Below the pieces are notes generated by a model. That model saw nothing but the letters and a program-made list of their open reading frames with translations. It did not search any database and had not been told where the DNA came from. From NCBI GenBank assembly GCA_013286495.1, contig JABDFQ010000004.1, positions 1-64,000 of the forward strand: a stretch of DNA of 64,000 bases, written 5' to 3'. Origin of the DNA: Gammaproteobacteria bacterium. GTDB taxonomy: Bacteria > Pseudomonadota > Gammaproteobacteria > DSM-16500. Made by a program: the position numbers and the translations under genes. This document shows positions 40,108 through 51,473 of this stretch, piece after piece (within the stretch, counting starts at the first letter, position 1; each line of letters starts with the position of its first letter).

Positions 40108-41488
40108 AAATATTTTTATTATTAATTGCGCTTGCGACAATTATTCCTGCCAGTGCAAATACAGGAATCATGGCGAAAGCATAATAAAATACATCTGGAT
40201 TAACATTGCTGATATCAGCAGACAGACTTAAACCATGTATCCTGAATCCATATGCAATCAGCATGGAAGATAAGGCCACTCCCAGGCTGATTGAGACTTG
40301 TCTGCCAGCATTAAAAACAGCACTCGCTCTTCCCACATCTTTTTTATCAAAATTGATGATGCTTGCCGTCTGGATTGGCGTGCCGCATAAACCGCTAAAA
40401 ATACCGCGAATAAAAAGTAAGGAACCGGCGAGATAGATCATGTCAGGTTTGTTGATCAATAAAATAAGACTGGTGAAAACAGCGATACCAATAAATCCTG
40501 CAATGATAGGCAAACCAGGGCCGAACCGATCGAATAATCTGACAGAATATCTGCTGGTACACATGGCGCCCAATGCTTGCATGCCAATGATAAGACCTGC
40601 GACAAAAGCACTCATGCCAACACCGACTTGCAAATAAATTCCTATCAGAAAGAATGAACCAAAATGGCAGATCTGAAAAAATATCTGGATTAAATTAGCT
40701 TGTAGAAATAATTTATTTTTAAAATATTCGAGAGGAATGAGTGGCGTTTTGATTCTGGATTCCTGAAATAAAAATAATAATGTGGCAGTGACAGCGATAG
40801 CAAATATAAACAATGAATATGCAGTGAAACCATCTTTGCTTAACACAGATATAAAACTTAATATGGCTATTAATGAACATGCGGCGAGAATAAATCCAAC
40901 CCAATCCAGTCTGGCAGTTTCTCTGATTTTATATTCATTCAATACACAAAAAGATAACAATACAGCTAATAAGCAAATGGGCACTGCAAATAAAAATATC
41001 CATTGCCAATTGGCAACATGAATGATGAAGCCGCCCAATGCGGGTGCGAGTGCTGGAGCGATTAAGGTTGGCAGAAAAATATAACTGGTGATGCTTGCAA
41101 ATTCAGAATGATCAAATACACGATAAACCATGGACATGCCGACAGGGATAATGATACCGCCACCAATACCTTGCAGAAATCTGCAAACTACCATCATCCA
41201 TAAATTGGGTGCAAAAGCACAGAGAGCAGAAGCTAATCCAAAAATACTGGTAGCGATAATAAATACTCTTTTATCGCCAAATCGCTCACCTAACCAACTG
41301 CTAATGGGAATGCTGATCGCTAATGCGAGTAAGAAACCATTCGCAATCCATTCAGTTTGTGTGACGGAAACATTGTAATAATCCGCAAGTGTAGGTAATG
41401 CGATATTGACTATCGTCAGATCCAGTCGATCCAGAAATAACACGACGGCATAAATGATGGCGACGATATAACGGTAAGAGATATTCAT
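40094..41488 (-). CDS. MFS transporter, DHA2/EmrB-like
   Basis: LDRLDLTIVNIALPTLADYYNVSVTQTEWIANGFLLALAISIPISSWLGERFG. Confidence 0.9.
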   Translation of the reverse strand: MNISYRYIVAIIYAVVLFLDRLDLTIVNIALPTLADYYNVSVTQTEWIANGFLLALAISIPISSWLGERFGDKRVFIIATSIFGLASALCAFAPNLWMMVVCRFLQGIGGGIIIPVGMSMVYRVFDHSEFASITSYIFLPTLIAPALAPALGGFIIHVANWQWIFLFAVPICLLAVLLSFCVLNEYKIRETARLDWVGFILAACSLIAILSFISVLSKDGFTAYSLFIFAIAVTATLLFLFQESRIKTPLIPLEYFKNKLFLQANLIQIFFQICHFGSFFLIGIYLQVGVGMSAFVAGLIIGMQALGAMCTSRYSVRLFDRFGPGLPIIAGFIGIAVFTSLILLINKPDMIYLAGSLLFIRGIFSGLCGTPIQTASIINFDKKDVGRASAVFNAGRQVSISLGVALSSMLIAYGFRIHGLSLSADISNVNPDVFYYAFAMIPVFALAGIIVASAINNKNISRYF

Positions 41489-41544
41489 TGAACCAACCCA
41501 GATAAAAGTGTAAATAAAGATGTGATAATATCACTTCGAAAATA

Positions 41545-41617
<73 letters not shown>

Positions 41618-41811
41618 TGGATCAAGCAATTATAGTGATGATAAAGGGTTTCTCCTAAAATAAAGGGTTTTTCCTGAAAATGAAAATGGCTGGATAATAA
41701 TTTGAAAAATATATTAAAACAAGTGATATTGCCGTTCATTAAGCAATTAGCAGCATTCGTTAATTTTTAACCTTCCCTGACAAGATATAATATTAAAATC
41801 AGACATAAAGC

Positions 41812-43419
41812 ATGGAGCTGGCAATGATTCCCGCGCCTAAGCCACCAGAAGAAGAAGAGCGTTTAAAGGAATTGTACAAGTATCATATTCTCGATACTGC
41901 TGAAGAAAAAATCTTTGATACTATCGTGCATCTTGCAGCAACCATTTGTGATGTACCACTTTCCTCCATCACACTCATTGATCGTGATCGCCAATGGTTT
42001 AAATCTTCCATTGGTTTTGCTCCAGGATTGAGAGAAACAGATCGTGATCCTGCCTTTTGCTCTTACACTATTCTTTCCAATGGTATCTTTGAAATAAAAG
42101 ATGCAAGTACCGATGAACGCTTTCGGGATAATCCATTTGTTACAGGTGAACCGAATATACGTTTTTATACTGGCGTGCCGCTGATCAGCGAAAATGGCTA
42201 TAAAATTGGATCGTTGTGTGTCATTGATCGCAAACCAAAATTATTATCAGAACAACAAAAAGTTCAATTGCAACAATTATCACAAATTGTCATGACATTA
42301 ATGGAAACCAGGAAAAAGATGATTGGTGAATTAAGTGAACGTGAAGCAATCACATCCAAACTGGAAACAGTGAATACACAACTGGAAACACAATTAAACG
42401 AGCAACAGGCTAATTATTCCAATTTATCCTTGCTAAGCCAAATGAATGGCATGCTGGAATCCTGTCACAATAATCAGGAAGCTTATCAGGTTGTTAAACA
42501 GTTTTGTCAGAATTTATTTCCTGATAGCAGTGGTGATATTTATTTGCTGGATAAAAATCATGAATATCTTGAAGTAATGACATCCTGGGGAAAAAAAGGC
42601 GTCGATGAACAAATTATATTACCCGATGATTGCTGGTCATTGCGTCGTGGCCAATGTTATTTTTCAGGTCAGCAACATCAGGTAAAGTGTCGACATATTA
42701 CTAATCCAGAAACGCTTTCTATCTGCATACCTTTAATGGCACAAAGCCAAACATTAGGATTATTAACTATTGTATTCGATAAATTACACAAGAAAGATGA
42801 AGATAAAAAATCAGCAAACACCGAACAATTACTCGCAATAGCCATGGGTGAACAAATTGCCATTGCGCTTGCCAATATCAAATTGCGTCAGACACTTCAC
42901 GAGCAATCCATACATGATCCGCTCACGGGTTTATTTAATCGACGTTATCTTTTTCAGGTGTTCGGCAAGGAAATGACAAAGATACTCCGCTCAAAATCAA
43001 AAATGATGATCGTCATGGTAGACGTCGATCACTTCAAACAATTCAATGATCAATTTGGCCATGAAGCAGGTGATATCGTATTAAAATTTGTTGCCAGTGA
43101 ATTGCAGGCTTGCGTAAAAAAATGCGATCTGGTTTGCCGATTGGGTGGTGAAGAATTTGTAATAATCGTTTGCAATGAATCACTGGAGGATGTGTGCGCA
43201 CGTCTTGAAATGTTGCGTACTGTGATTGAAAAAAAGCATCTCGAATATAAAGGCCTTGATCTTGGCAGTATTACTATCTCACAAGGTGTTTCACTTTTTC
43301 CTGAGAATGGCAAATCACTGGAAGAATTATTGATTGCCGCTGATAAGGCACTCTATCAGGCAAAAGATACCGGTCGCAATCGTGTGGTAGTTGCTGACAA
43401 ACATGAGGAGAAATTATGA
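41812..43419 (+). CDS. GAF-domain diguanylate cyclase (GGEEF)
   Basis: N-terminal GAF-like domain; DPLTGLFNRRYL, RLGGEEFVII. Confidence 0.92.
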   Translation: MELAMIPAPKPPEEEERLKELYKYHILDTAEEKIFDTIVHLAATICDVPLSSITLIDRDRQWFKSSIGFAPGLRETDRDPAFCSYTILSNGIFEIKDASTDERFRDNPFVTGEPNIRFYTGVPLISENGYKIGSLCVIDRKPKLLSEQQKVQLQQLSQIVMTLMETRKKMIGELSEREAITSKLETVNTQLETQLNEQQANYSNLSLLSQMNGMLESCHNNQEAYQVVKQFCQNLFPDSSGDIYLLDKNHEYLEVMTSWGKKGVDEQIILPDDCWSLRRGQCYFSGQQHQVKCRHITNPETLSICIPLMAQSQTLGLLTIVFDKLHKKDEDKKSANTEQLLAIAMGEQIAIALANIKLRQTLHEQSIHDPLTGLFNRRYLFQVFGKEMTKILRSKSKMMIVMVDVDHFKQFNDQFGHEAGDIVLKFVASELQACVKKCDLVCRLGGEEFVIIVCNESLEDVCARLEMLRTVIEKKHLEYKGLDLGSITISQGVSLFPENGKSLEELLIAADKALYQAKDTGRNRVVVADKHEEKL

Positions 43420-43793
43420 AAAAGAAAATATTAATCATCGAAGATGATATGAATATTTCAAAAATTTTAAGAATCATGTTGCAGAAGAATGGATTTGTAA
43501 CAGCCGCTGCTTATGATGCAATCACTGGAAAAACCGCCATTGTGGCGAATGCTCCCGATCTTATTCTGCTGGATATTTCCATGCCTGGTGGCAGTGGGAT
43601 TGAAATCGCAGAATTTGTTGCTACCAATCCAAAATTTTCTGCGACACCTATTATCATTATTACCGCGAGTGGCAATCCTGAGGTGAAAGCAAAAGCAGAA
43701 GAGCTGGGTGTGCTTGCCTATCTTGAAAAACCATTCGATCTCAAGCAAATACTGGAAATCATTAATAAAGAATTAAACGTGAGTTCAGCATGA
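43416..43793 (+). CDS. Single-domain response regulator (receiver)
   Basis: ILIIEDDMNIS, PDLILLDISMPG, TASG, LEKPFDL. Confidence 0.92.
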   Translation: MKKKILIIEDDMNISKILRIMLQKNGFVTAAAYDAITGKTAIVANAPDLILLDISMPGGSGIEIAEFVATNPKFSATPIIIITASGNPEVKAKAEELGVLAYLEKPFDLKQILEIINKELNVSSA

Positions 43794-46700
43794 AAATAGC
43801 TAACTTGTTCAGCAAGCTTGATAATAAATGGATAATCAATTCATTATTTTCTGCAGCATTTCTTTTGCTAATCATGAGTCTAATTTTGTCGTGGCAACAT
43901 TTTCGGCGTTCTTATAATACCAATAATCTCGTATGGCATACCTACACAGTCATTGGCAAGGCAGATCAGCTTAGATTTGATATTGCTGAAATGGAATCGC
44001 GGGTGAATTTGTATGTCATTAGCAATAACAGTAATGGGGAAATAATACAAAATCTGAATGTCATTACTGCTGATATCAGTCAACTCATGATCGCTCTCGA
44101 ATCTTTAACTAATGATAATCCTGTGCAACGTGCGAATCTTGCCAAACTGAGACCATTAGTGAATGAAAAAGTCACTTACATGCAAAAAATCCTGCAAATG
44201 GGAAAGGTAAATAAAAACCAGGCGCAAGCACTTGCTGTAGATGAGGGAAGGATTCTTGTTAGCACATCAATCTCACAGGCTTTAACGGCAGTTGTTGATG
44301 AAGAATTGCGTTTATTGAGTATTCGTACGCAAATGTATCAGAAAAACACTTCTTCCATCATTCGGCAATTATCCATTAGCAGCATTGCAGCCGGATTTAT
44401 TTTTCTTTTTTGTTTTATTCTTTTGAATAGTTATCTGCGCAAGCGTGATGAATATTTGAAAGCAAAAAAAGAATCGCAGGAAGCATTGCTTGATATGAAT
44501 GACAAGTTGCTAGTCAGTGAAAAGCGTTATTTGCTTGCAACAGAAGGAAGTGCAATTGGATTGTGGGATTGGAATCCCGCTACCAATGAAGTGTATTATT
44601 CTTCTTATTTTAAAAAAATGCTCGGTTATGATAATGGCGAATTCCCAGATACACTCGATTCATTTAATAATATCCTGCACAAGAATGATTACGCTCGTTT
44701 ATGGAGTGAAGTTGAGCATCATTTGCAAGATAAAACACCTTTCAAAATTGAATATCGCTTGCGTGCCAAATCGGGTGAGTATAAATGGTTTCAGGCATCT
44801 GGACGTGCTATCTGGAATAATTTCGGAAAACCAATCAGGATGGTGGGCTCTCTTATTGATGTTAATGATAAAAAGATTGCTGAACATCGGCTTGCCATGC
44901 AGTATGAAATTATTCGTCTGTTATCATCCAGTCATTCATTTTCTGATACGTTTACCAAGATTATTCAGGCCATCTGCAAAATGATGCCATTTGATATGGC
45001 CGCTTACTGGAAAATAAATGACGATCAATCATTGAAATGTGTAATGTGCTGGCCAATTACGCGTGCTGATTTTGGTGATTTCACGAAGATAACGAAACAA
45101 TTATCGTTGCCAGTGGGAACGGGAATACAAAGAGAAATCATGCGTACACTTAAACCCGTATATATTGATAATGTCATTGATCATCCTGATTTTGTGCGTG
45201 CAGAACAAGCAAAAATGTATGGCATTAAATCTGCGTGTTTTATCCCAATCGTTCACAAGAATCATTTAGTCGGCATGCTGGAATTTTTTATCACCACCAA
45301 TTTTGTCGTGGATGAATCCATGCTGGGCATGTTGTTTTATGTTGCCTGTTTGATGGGTGAATATATTGTGCAATCGCAATCCGCACAAAAATTACAGGAA
45401 AGTGAATTATATAAAACAGCTATTCTTGATTCCGCACAGGAAAGTATTATCACAGTGGATGTTCACGGTCGTATTCTGTCATGCAATTTACAAACCAATG
45501 ATATGTTTCATTATGGAAATGATGATTTGCAGGAGGATAATATCAATGCATTATTACCGGATTTTACGAAAGAATTTAACCAGCAGGACGACAAGAAAGT
45601 GGTTGAATGGATTGGTCGCTACAAGAACGGCGAATATTTTAATGCGGAAGTTATTTATTCAAAAATGTCGCTGGAAAATCAGTTGTCTTATGTCATTATC
45701 ATTCGCGATATTTCAGAACGTAAAAAAATTGAAAAAATGAAGAATGAATTTGTTTCATTAGTCAGTCATGAATTGCGTACGCCATTAACTTCCATTCTGG
45801 GTTCACTGGATTTAATTCTTGATGGCACAGCAGGAAAAGTGGATGAAGATGCCATGGAATTGCTCGATATTACCCGACAAAATAGCGAGCGTCTGGTGCG
45901 ATTGATTAACGATATTCTTGATATCGAAAAAATTGAATCCGGCAAAATGGAATTCAGATTGCAAACACTGGATATTCATTCAATTGTTGATGAAGCTATT
46001 ACCCTGAATCAACCCTATGCGATTAAAACCGGCACAAATATAGTATTTTCTGGAACACCGCTCAATTTGTATGTGAATGTGGACAGGGATAAATTAATGC
46101 AAGTGCTGACGAATCTGATTTCCAATGCAATTAAATTTACGCCTGCGGGAGAACAGGTGACAGTCAGTATCGCAGCACTGGGAGATGCAGTGCGTGTATC
46201 AGTGAGCGATAAGGGTCCAGGAATTTCAGAGGAATTTCGTAAACGTATATTCCAAAAGTTTGCGCAGGAAGATTCTACTGTATCGCGAGCAAAAGGTGGA
46301 ACGGGTCTGGGTTTGAGTATCTCAAAAGCGATTATCGACAATTTGCATGGTGATATTGCATATACGACTGGCAAAAATGGCACGACATTTTATTTTGATT
46401 TACCAGGCGTCATACCTGTCATTGATCATTCTGTGAGTGTGTATGAAACTACTGCGGCAAACAAATCAGCTAATATTTTGTTTGTTGAAAATGATATGGA
46501 TATTGCTGTGCTGATTCAGCGAACTCTCAATGCAGAAGGTAATATTTATCATGTCAAATCGATTCAGGCAGCACGTGATTTGTTGCAAAAGCAAATGTTT
46601 GATGTCGTCATTCTGGATTTGATGTTGCCGGATGGCGCTGGCAGTCAGCTTCTTCCTGAGCTGCGCAGTAAACAAATTCCTGTGATTATTTATTCTGCCT

Positions 46701-46825
46701 ATGAATTGCCGATGCAATACAAAACCATGGTCGACCATGTGTTAATCAAATCGAAAACATCGAATAAAAAAATCCTGTCGATTGTCAGGCATATCCTGAG
46801 CAAAAAGACGGTTGAGTTATCGTGA
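43790..46825 (+). CDS. Hybrid sensor histidine kinase (CHASE3-like, PAS, GAF, HisKA, HATPase, REC)
   Basis: [54 protein letters not shown]-terminal [13 protein letters not shown]. Confidence 0.93.
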   Translation: MKIANLFSKLDNKWIINSLFSAAFLLLIMSLILSWQHFRRSYNTNNLVWHTYTVIGKADQLRFDIAEMESRVNLYVISNNSNGEIIQNLNVITADISQLMIALESLTNDNPVQRANLAKLRPLVNEKVTYMQKILQMGKVNKNQAQALAVDEGRILVSTSISQALTAVVDEELRLLSIRTQMYQKNTSSIIRQLSISSIAAGFIFLFCFILLNSYLRKRDEYLKAKKESQEALLDMNDKLLVSEKRYLLATEGSAIGLWDWNPATNEVYYSSYFKKMLGYDNGEFPDTLDSFNNILHKNDYARLWSEVEHHLQDKTPFKIEYRLRAKSGEYKWFQASGRAIWNNFGKPIRMVGSLIDVNDKKIAEHRLAMQYEIIRLLSSSHSFSDTFTKIIQAICKMMPFDMAAYWKINDDQSLKCVMCWPITRADFGDFTKITKQLSLPVGTGIQREIMRTLKPVYIDNVIDHPDFVRAEQAKMYGIKSACFIPIVHKNHLVGMLEFFITTNFVVDESMLGMLFYVACLMGEYIVQSQSAQKLQESELYKTAILDSAQESIITVDVHGRILSCNLQTNDMFHYGNDDLQEDNINALLPDFTKEFNQQDDKKVVEWIGRYKNGEYFNAEVIYSKMSLENQLSYVIIIRDISERKKIEKMKNEFVSLVSHELRTPLTSILGSLDLILDGTAGKVDEDAMELLDITRQNSERLVRLINDILDIEKIESGKMEFRLQTLDIHSIVDEAITLNQPYAIKTGTNIVFSGTPLNLYVNVDRDKLMQVLTNLISNAIKFTPAGEQVTVSIAALGDAVRVSVSDKGPGISEEFRKRIFQKFAQEDSTVSRAKGGTGLGLSISKAIIDNLHGDIAYTTGKNGTTFYFDLPGVIPVIDHSVSVYETTAANKSANILFVENDMDIAVLIQRTLNAEGNIYHVKSIQAARDLLQKQMFDVVILDLMLPDGAGSQLLPELRSKQIPVIIYSAYELPMQYKTMVDHVLIKSKTSNKKILSIVRHILSKKTVELS

Positions 46826-48103
46826 CTCCATCTTAATAAAATCGCGCTCACGCAAGCCCCGATATAATTGTCGTGGTCTACCGAGACGATAAGGATTGCT
46901 GATCATTTCATTCCATTGCGCAACCCAGCCAACGGTTCTTGCCAATGCAAAAATCACGGTAAACATCGCTGAAGGAATGCCAATTGCACTCAAGGTAATG
47001 CCGGAATAAAAATCCACATTGGGATACAGTTTTTTCTGGATGAAATAATCATCCTGCAAGGCAATTTTCTCAAGCTCCATGGCAAGTTTGAAAATGGGAT
47101 CATTATGCGCACCAACTGCTTCCAGCACTTCATGACAGGTTTCACGCATCACTTTGGCGCGCGGATCATAATTTTTATAAACACGATGACCAAATCCCAT
47201 CAAGCGAAAAGTATCATTGGGGTCTTTTGCGCGTTTGATAAATTGATTGATGCGCGAGACATCTCCAATTTCATGCAGCATATTTAATACTGCTTCATTC
47301 GCACCACCATGAGCAGGTCCCCATAATGCGCCAATTCCAGCAGAAATACAGGCAAATGGATTCGCACCCGTAGAACCTGCAAGACGGACAGTGGAAGTCG
47401 ATGCATTTTGTTCGTGATCAGCATGCAGGATAAAAATTCGATCAAGTGCGCGCGCGAGCACGGGATTAGGTGTGGTTTCTTCACAGGGTGTACCAAACAT
47501 CATGTGCAAAAAGTTTTCTGCATAATGCAATTTGTTTCTGGGCTGCATGAAAGGCTGGCCAATCGAGTATTTATAGCACATGGCAGCAATCGTCGGCATT
47601 TTAGCTATTAAACGCAGGGCAGAGCTTGCGCGATGTTCAGGATTATTGATATCCAGCGTATCGTGATAAAACGCAGACAAGGCACCGACTACACCTACCA
47701 TGATCGCCATGGGATGGGCATCACGTCGAAAGCCATTAAAAAAATTACGGATTTGTTCATGCACCATCGTGTGCTGTGTCACATCGTGGGTAAAGGCTTC
47801 ATATTGTTCTTTGGTGGGTAATTCACCATTTAAGAGGAGATAACAGACTTCAAGGAAGCTGGACTGACTGGCCAGTTGTTCAATGGGATAGCCGCGATGC
47901 AATAATATTCCCTTGTCGCCATCAATATAAGTGATGCTGGATTCACAGGCTGCGGTGGAATTAAAGCCAAGGTCGTAGGTGAAATAACCATCCTTTAATA
48001 AAGGTCCGATATCAATGACATCCGGGCCCATTGTGCCGGAAAGAACGTTTAATTCGATGGTTTTACCTTTAACAGTTAGTATGGCTTTGTCATCTGCCGC
48101 CAT
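46817..48103 (-). CDS. gltA: Citrate synthase
   Basis: [37 protein letters not shown]; start set at MAADDKAIL. Confidence 0.97.
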   Translation of the reverse strand: MAADDKAILTVKGKTIELNVLSGTMGPDVIDIGPLLKDGYFTYDLGFNSTAACESSITYIDGDKGILLHRGYPIEQLASQSSFLEVCYLLLNGELPTKEQYEAFTHDVTQHTMVHEQIRNFFNGFRRDAHPMAIMVGVVGALSAFYHDTLDINNPEHRASSALRLIAKMPTIAAMCYKYSIGQPFMQPRNKLHYAENFLHMMFGTPCEETTPNPVLARALDRIFILHADHEQNASTSTVRLAGSTGANPFACISAGIGALWGPAHGGANEAVLNMLHEIGDVSRINQFIKRAKDPNDTFRLMGFGHRVYKNYDPRAKVMRETCHEVLEAVGAHNDPIFKLAMELEKIALQDDYFIQKKLYPNVDFYSGITLSAIGIPSAMFTVIFALARTVGWVAQWNEMISNPYRLGRPRQLYRGLRERDFIKMESR

Positions 48104-48244
48104 TTTGTGTCTCCATAGGGTGTGATTAGTCTGGATATTAAACCATTTTATTCTGGAGTGATCTATTGGCTTTATGTTTGATTTAAAAAAATCCCAATAA
48201 TATAATCCCCCAGTTTGTGACCCCAATTTTTAAGGAACCAGAGA

Positions 48245-48616
48245 GTGAACCGACCTCGACCGATAAACCTGAATCTATTTACGATTCATTTTCCCATCCC
48301 TGCGATTGTTTCAATTTTGCACCGTGTTTCAGGCGTGTTCCTGTTATTGTGTATTCCTTTTGTACTTTGGCTGCTGAGTTATTCATTGACCAGTGATGGT
48401 TACGATTATTTGCAGCAGGGAATGCAAAACATGCTGGTTAAAATAATTCTCTGGGCGTGTCTTGTACCTTTTATTTTTCATCTTATCGCAGGTATTCGCC
48501 ATTTACTTTCTGATATTCATCTTGGCGATACACTGAAAATGGGCAGATTGACTGCCTGGCTCACCTGTATTATTTCCGCATTATTAGTGATTCTGGCAGG
48601 GGTATGGTTATGGTAA
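48245..48616 (+). CDS. sdhC: Succinate dehydrogenase cytochrome b556 subunit
   Basis: RPRPINLNLFTIHFPIPAIVSILHRVSGVFLL, HLIAGIRHLLSD. Confidence 0.95.
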   Translation: MNRPRPINLNLFTIHFPIPAIVSILHRVSGVFLLLCIPFVLWLLSYSLTSDGYDYLQQGMQNMLVKIILWACLVPFIFHLIAGIRHLLSDIHLGDTLKMGRLTAWLTCIISALLVILAGVWLW

Positions 48617-48933
48617 ACGGCTTACGCGAGTGGATTGTTCAACGCATGTCTGCTATTTACATGGCAGTTTTTTCACTGGCTCTCATTTTTTATCTGCTAT
48701 TTCATCCAGGTTTGTCATTTGCTGAATGGCATGGCTTATTTGCACAACAATGGATGAAAGTATTTAGCATATTATTTATCACCTCATTATTATTTCACGC
48801 GTGGATTGGTATCTGGACAGTGTTTACCGATTACGTCAAACCTTTTGTTATTCGCAGCATACTGAACTTTCTGGTTCTGCTTATGTTGTTTGCCTGCTTT
48901 TTCTGGGGCATTTTGATTTTATGGAGTGTCTAG
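48604..48933 (+). CDS. sdhD: Succinate dehydrogenase membrane anchor
   Basis: Position; IVQRMSAIYMAVFSL, FHAWIGIWTVFTDYVKP. Confidence 0.93.
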   Translation: MVMVNGLREWIVQRMSAIYMAVFSLALIFYLLFHPGLSFAEWHGLFAQQWMKVFSILFITSLLFHAWIGIWTVFTDYVKPFVIRSILNFLVLLMLFACFFWGILILWSV

Positions 48934-50697
48934 ATGAAAGTTGCAATACATACATTTGATGCAGTAATTGTTGGTGGTGGTGGTGCTGGTTTGCGTTCAT
49001 CCATTGAATTGGCGCAATCAGGTTTGAATGTAGCTGTTATTTCCAAAGTATTTCCGACGCGATCCCATACTGTTTCAGCCCAGGGTGGTATTAACGCCGC
49101 ATTGGGTAATATTGAGCCTGATGATTGGCGTTGGCATATGTACGATACCGTTGTGGGTTCAGACTTTTTAGGCGATCAGGATGCGATTGAATACATGTGC
49201 AAGAATGCACCGCAATCGATTTATGAACTGGAACACATGGGTTTGCCATTTTCGCGTCTCGATGATGGCAAGATTTATCAGCGCGCATTCGGTGGTGCCA
49301 CACGTGAATATGGCAAGGAACAGGCGCATCGTACTTGTGCTGCAGCAGATAGAACCGGTCATGCGATGCTGCATACCCTGTATCAGAAAAATCTGCAGGC
49401 AAAGACAAGATTTTTTAACGAATGGTTTGCACTCGATCTTGTGACCACACCGAAAGGTATTGCGGGACTGACTGCCATTTGCATTGAAACTGGCGAAGTG
49501 GTGTTTTTGCAGGCGCGTGCTGTGATTCTGGCAACTGGTGGTGCAGGACGTATCTTTCAATCCACGACCAATGCTCATATTAATACTGGCGATGGTTTCG
49601 GCATGGCATTACGTGCAGGTTATCCATTGCAGGATATGGAATTCTGGCAATTTCATCCAACAGGCATTTATGGTTCAGGTTCATTGATCAGTGAAAGCGT
49701 ACGTGGTGAAGGTGGTTATCTCATTAATAAAAACGGCGAACGTTATATGGAGCGTTATGCGCCGCATCTCAAGGATTTATCCTGTCGTGATATTGTTTCG
49801 CGTTGTTCAGCGATTGAAATTCGTGAAGGCAGGGGAGCGGGACCAAAAGGTGATTATGTGTTATTGAAAGCTGATCATCTGGGTGAAGATATTATCAAAT
49901 CACGTTTGCCTGCTATCCGTGAACTTGCCATGACATTCGCTGGTGTTGATCCTATTAAAGAGCCGATACCTGTCGTGCCAACCTGTCATTACCTCATGGG
50001 TGGCATTCCAACCAATTATCATGGTCAGGTGCTGACACAAAATGCCAAAGGCGAAGATGTCGTGATTGATGGATTATATGCTGCTGGCGAATGTGCTTGT
50101 GTTTCCGTACATGGTGCCAATCGTCTCGGTGCAAATTCCTTGCTGGATCTGATTGTATTTGGTCGCGCTGCTGGTTTGCATGTTCGCGAAAGTATCACCC
50201 AGGGTTTACATTTCAATGAAGCCAGCAATGATGATATTGAACGCGCCTTGTCACGCCTGTATCGCTGGAACGGTAATGAAAAAGGCGAAAGCGTGGATGA
50301 AGTGCGTTCCGCCCTGCAGAAAGTCATGCAGGATGATTTCGGTGTATTCCGTACCGCTGAATATATGGAAAGCGGCTTTTTAAAGCTGGAAGAGTTAAAG
50401 GATCGCTTGAACTACGCCAGCATTAAAGACAAGAGTGAATGTTTTAATACGGCACGTATTGAAGCGCTGGAACTGGATAATCTGCTGGCAACAGCGGTGG
50501 CGACTGCTCATTGTGCGGATACGCGTACAGAAAGTCGTGGTGCGCATGCGCGTCTCGATTATCCTGATCGTGATGATGAACACTGGCTCAAACATACGCT
50601 CTATTTCGAAGATGGTCGCATTACTTTCCGTGCAGTTAACATGAAACCGGAAGGCATGGAACCAATCAAATTACGTGAGCGTGAAGAGAACAATTGA
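48934..50697 (+). CDS. sdhA: Succinate dehydrogenase flavoprotein subunit
   Basis: [43 protein letters not shown]. Confidence 0.97.
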   Translation: MKVAIHTFDAVIVGGGGAGLRSSIELAQSGLNVAVISKVFPTRSHTVSAQGGINAALGNIEPDDWRWHMYDTVVGSDFLGDQDAIEYMCKNAPQSIYELEHMGLPFSRLDDGKIYQRAFGGATREYGKEQAHRTCAAADRTGHAMLHTLYQKNLQAKTRFFNEWFALDLVTTPKGIAGLTAICIETGEVVFLQARAVILATGGAGRIFQSTTNAHINTGDGFGMALRAGYPLQDMEFWQFHPTGIYGSGSLISESVRGEGGYLINKNGERYMERYAPHLKDLSCRDIVSRCSAIEIREGRGAGPKGDYVLLKADHLGEDIIKSRLPAIRELAMTFAGVDPIKEPIPVVPTCHYLMGGIPTNYHGQVLTQNAKGEDVVIDGLYAAGECACVSVHGANRLGANSLLDLIVFGRAAGLHVRESITQGLHFNEASNDDIERALSRLYRWNGNEKGESVDEVRSALQKVMQDDFGVFRTAEYMESGFLKLEELKDRLNYASIKDKSECFNTARIEALELDNLLATAVATAHCADTRTESRGAHARLDYPDRDDEHWLKHTLYFEDGRITFRAVNMKPEGMEPIKLREREENN

Positions 50698-50713
50698 TGA
50701 TGAGGATTTAACT

Positions 50714-51415
50714 ATGCGTTTTTCCATTTACCGCTTCAATCCTGAAACTGATCAAAAGCCATATATGCAGGATTATGATGTCGATATAAAAGAACATAAC
50801 TGCGTCATGGTGCTGGATGTTTTAATAGTGATCAAAAATAAAATGGATGAAACGCTTACCGTGCGTCGTTCCTGTCGTGAAGGTGTGTGCGGATCAGACG
50901 GTGTGAATATTAATGGCAGAAATGGTCTTGCCTGTATCACCAATCTGGCATCGCTCACTGAACCGGTTGTTATTCGTCCGCTGCCGGGTTTGCCTGTCAT
51001 ACGCGATCTGGTGGTCGATATGACACAATTTTATGCGCAATATGAAAAAGCCAAACCTTATTTGCAGAATGATGCGCCACCGCCTGCCATTGAGCGTTTG
51101 CAATCGCCGGAAGAAAGGGCAAAGCTGGATGGTTTATATGAATGTATCCTGTGCGCCTGTTGTACAACTTCCTGTCCATCGTTCTGGTGGAATCCTGATA
51201 AATACATGGGACCTGCGGCATTGCTGCAATCTTATCGCTTCATCGCTGACAGCCGTGATACGCATACGGATGAGCGTTTGCATGATCTGGAAGATCCATA
51301 TAGTCTCTTCCGTTGCCGTGGTATTATGAACTGCGTTGACGTCTGCCCCAAGGATCTGAATCCACTCGAAGCGATTAATAATATCAAGGAAGAAATGCTC
51401 GAAAAATCTTCATGA
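50714..51415 (+). CDS. sdhB: Succinate dehydrogenase iron-sulfur subunit
   Basis: RRSCREGVCGSDGVNINGRNGLAC, CILCACCTTSCPSFWWN; start MRFSIYRF. Confidence 0.97.
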   Translation: MRFSIYRFNPETDQKPYMQDYDVDIKEHNCVMVLDVLIVIKNKMDETLTVRRSCREGVCGSDGVNINGRNGLACITNLASLTEPVVIRPLPGLPVIRDLVVDMTQFYAQYEKAKPYLQNDAPPPAIERLQSPEERAKLDGLYECILCACCTTSCPSFWWNPDKYMGPAALLQSYRFIADSRDTHTDERLHDLEDPYSLFRCRGIMNCVDVCPKDLNPLEAINNIKEEMLEKSS

Positions 51416-51473
51416 TTATCATGAAGTAAAAGATATAATGACTTGATTGATAACATTAATTTAGAGATTGCGC

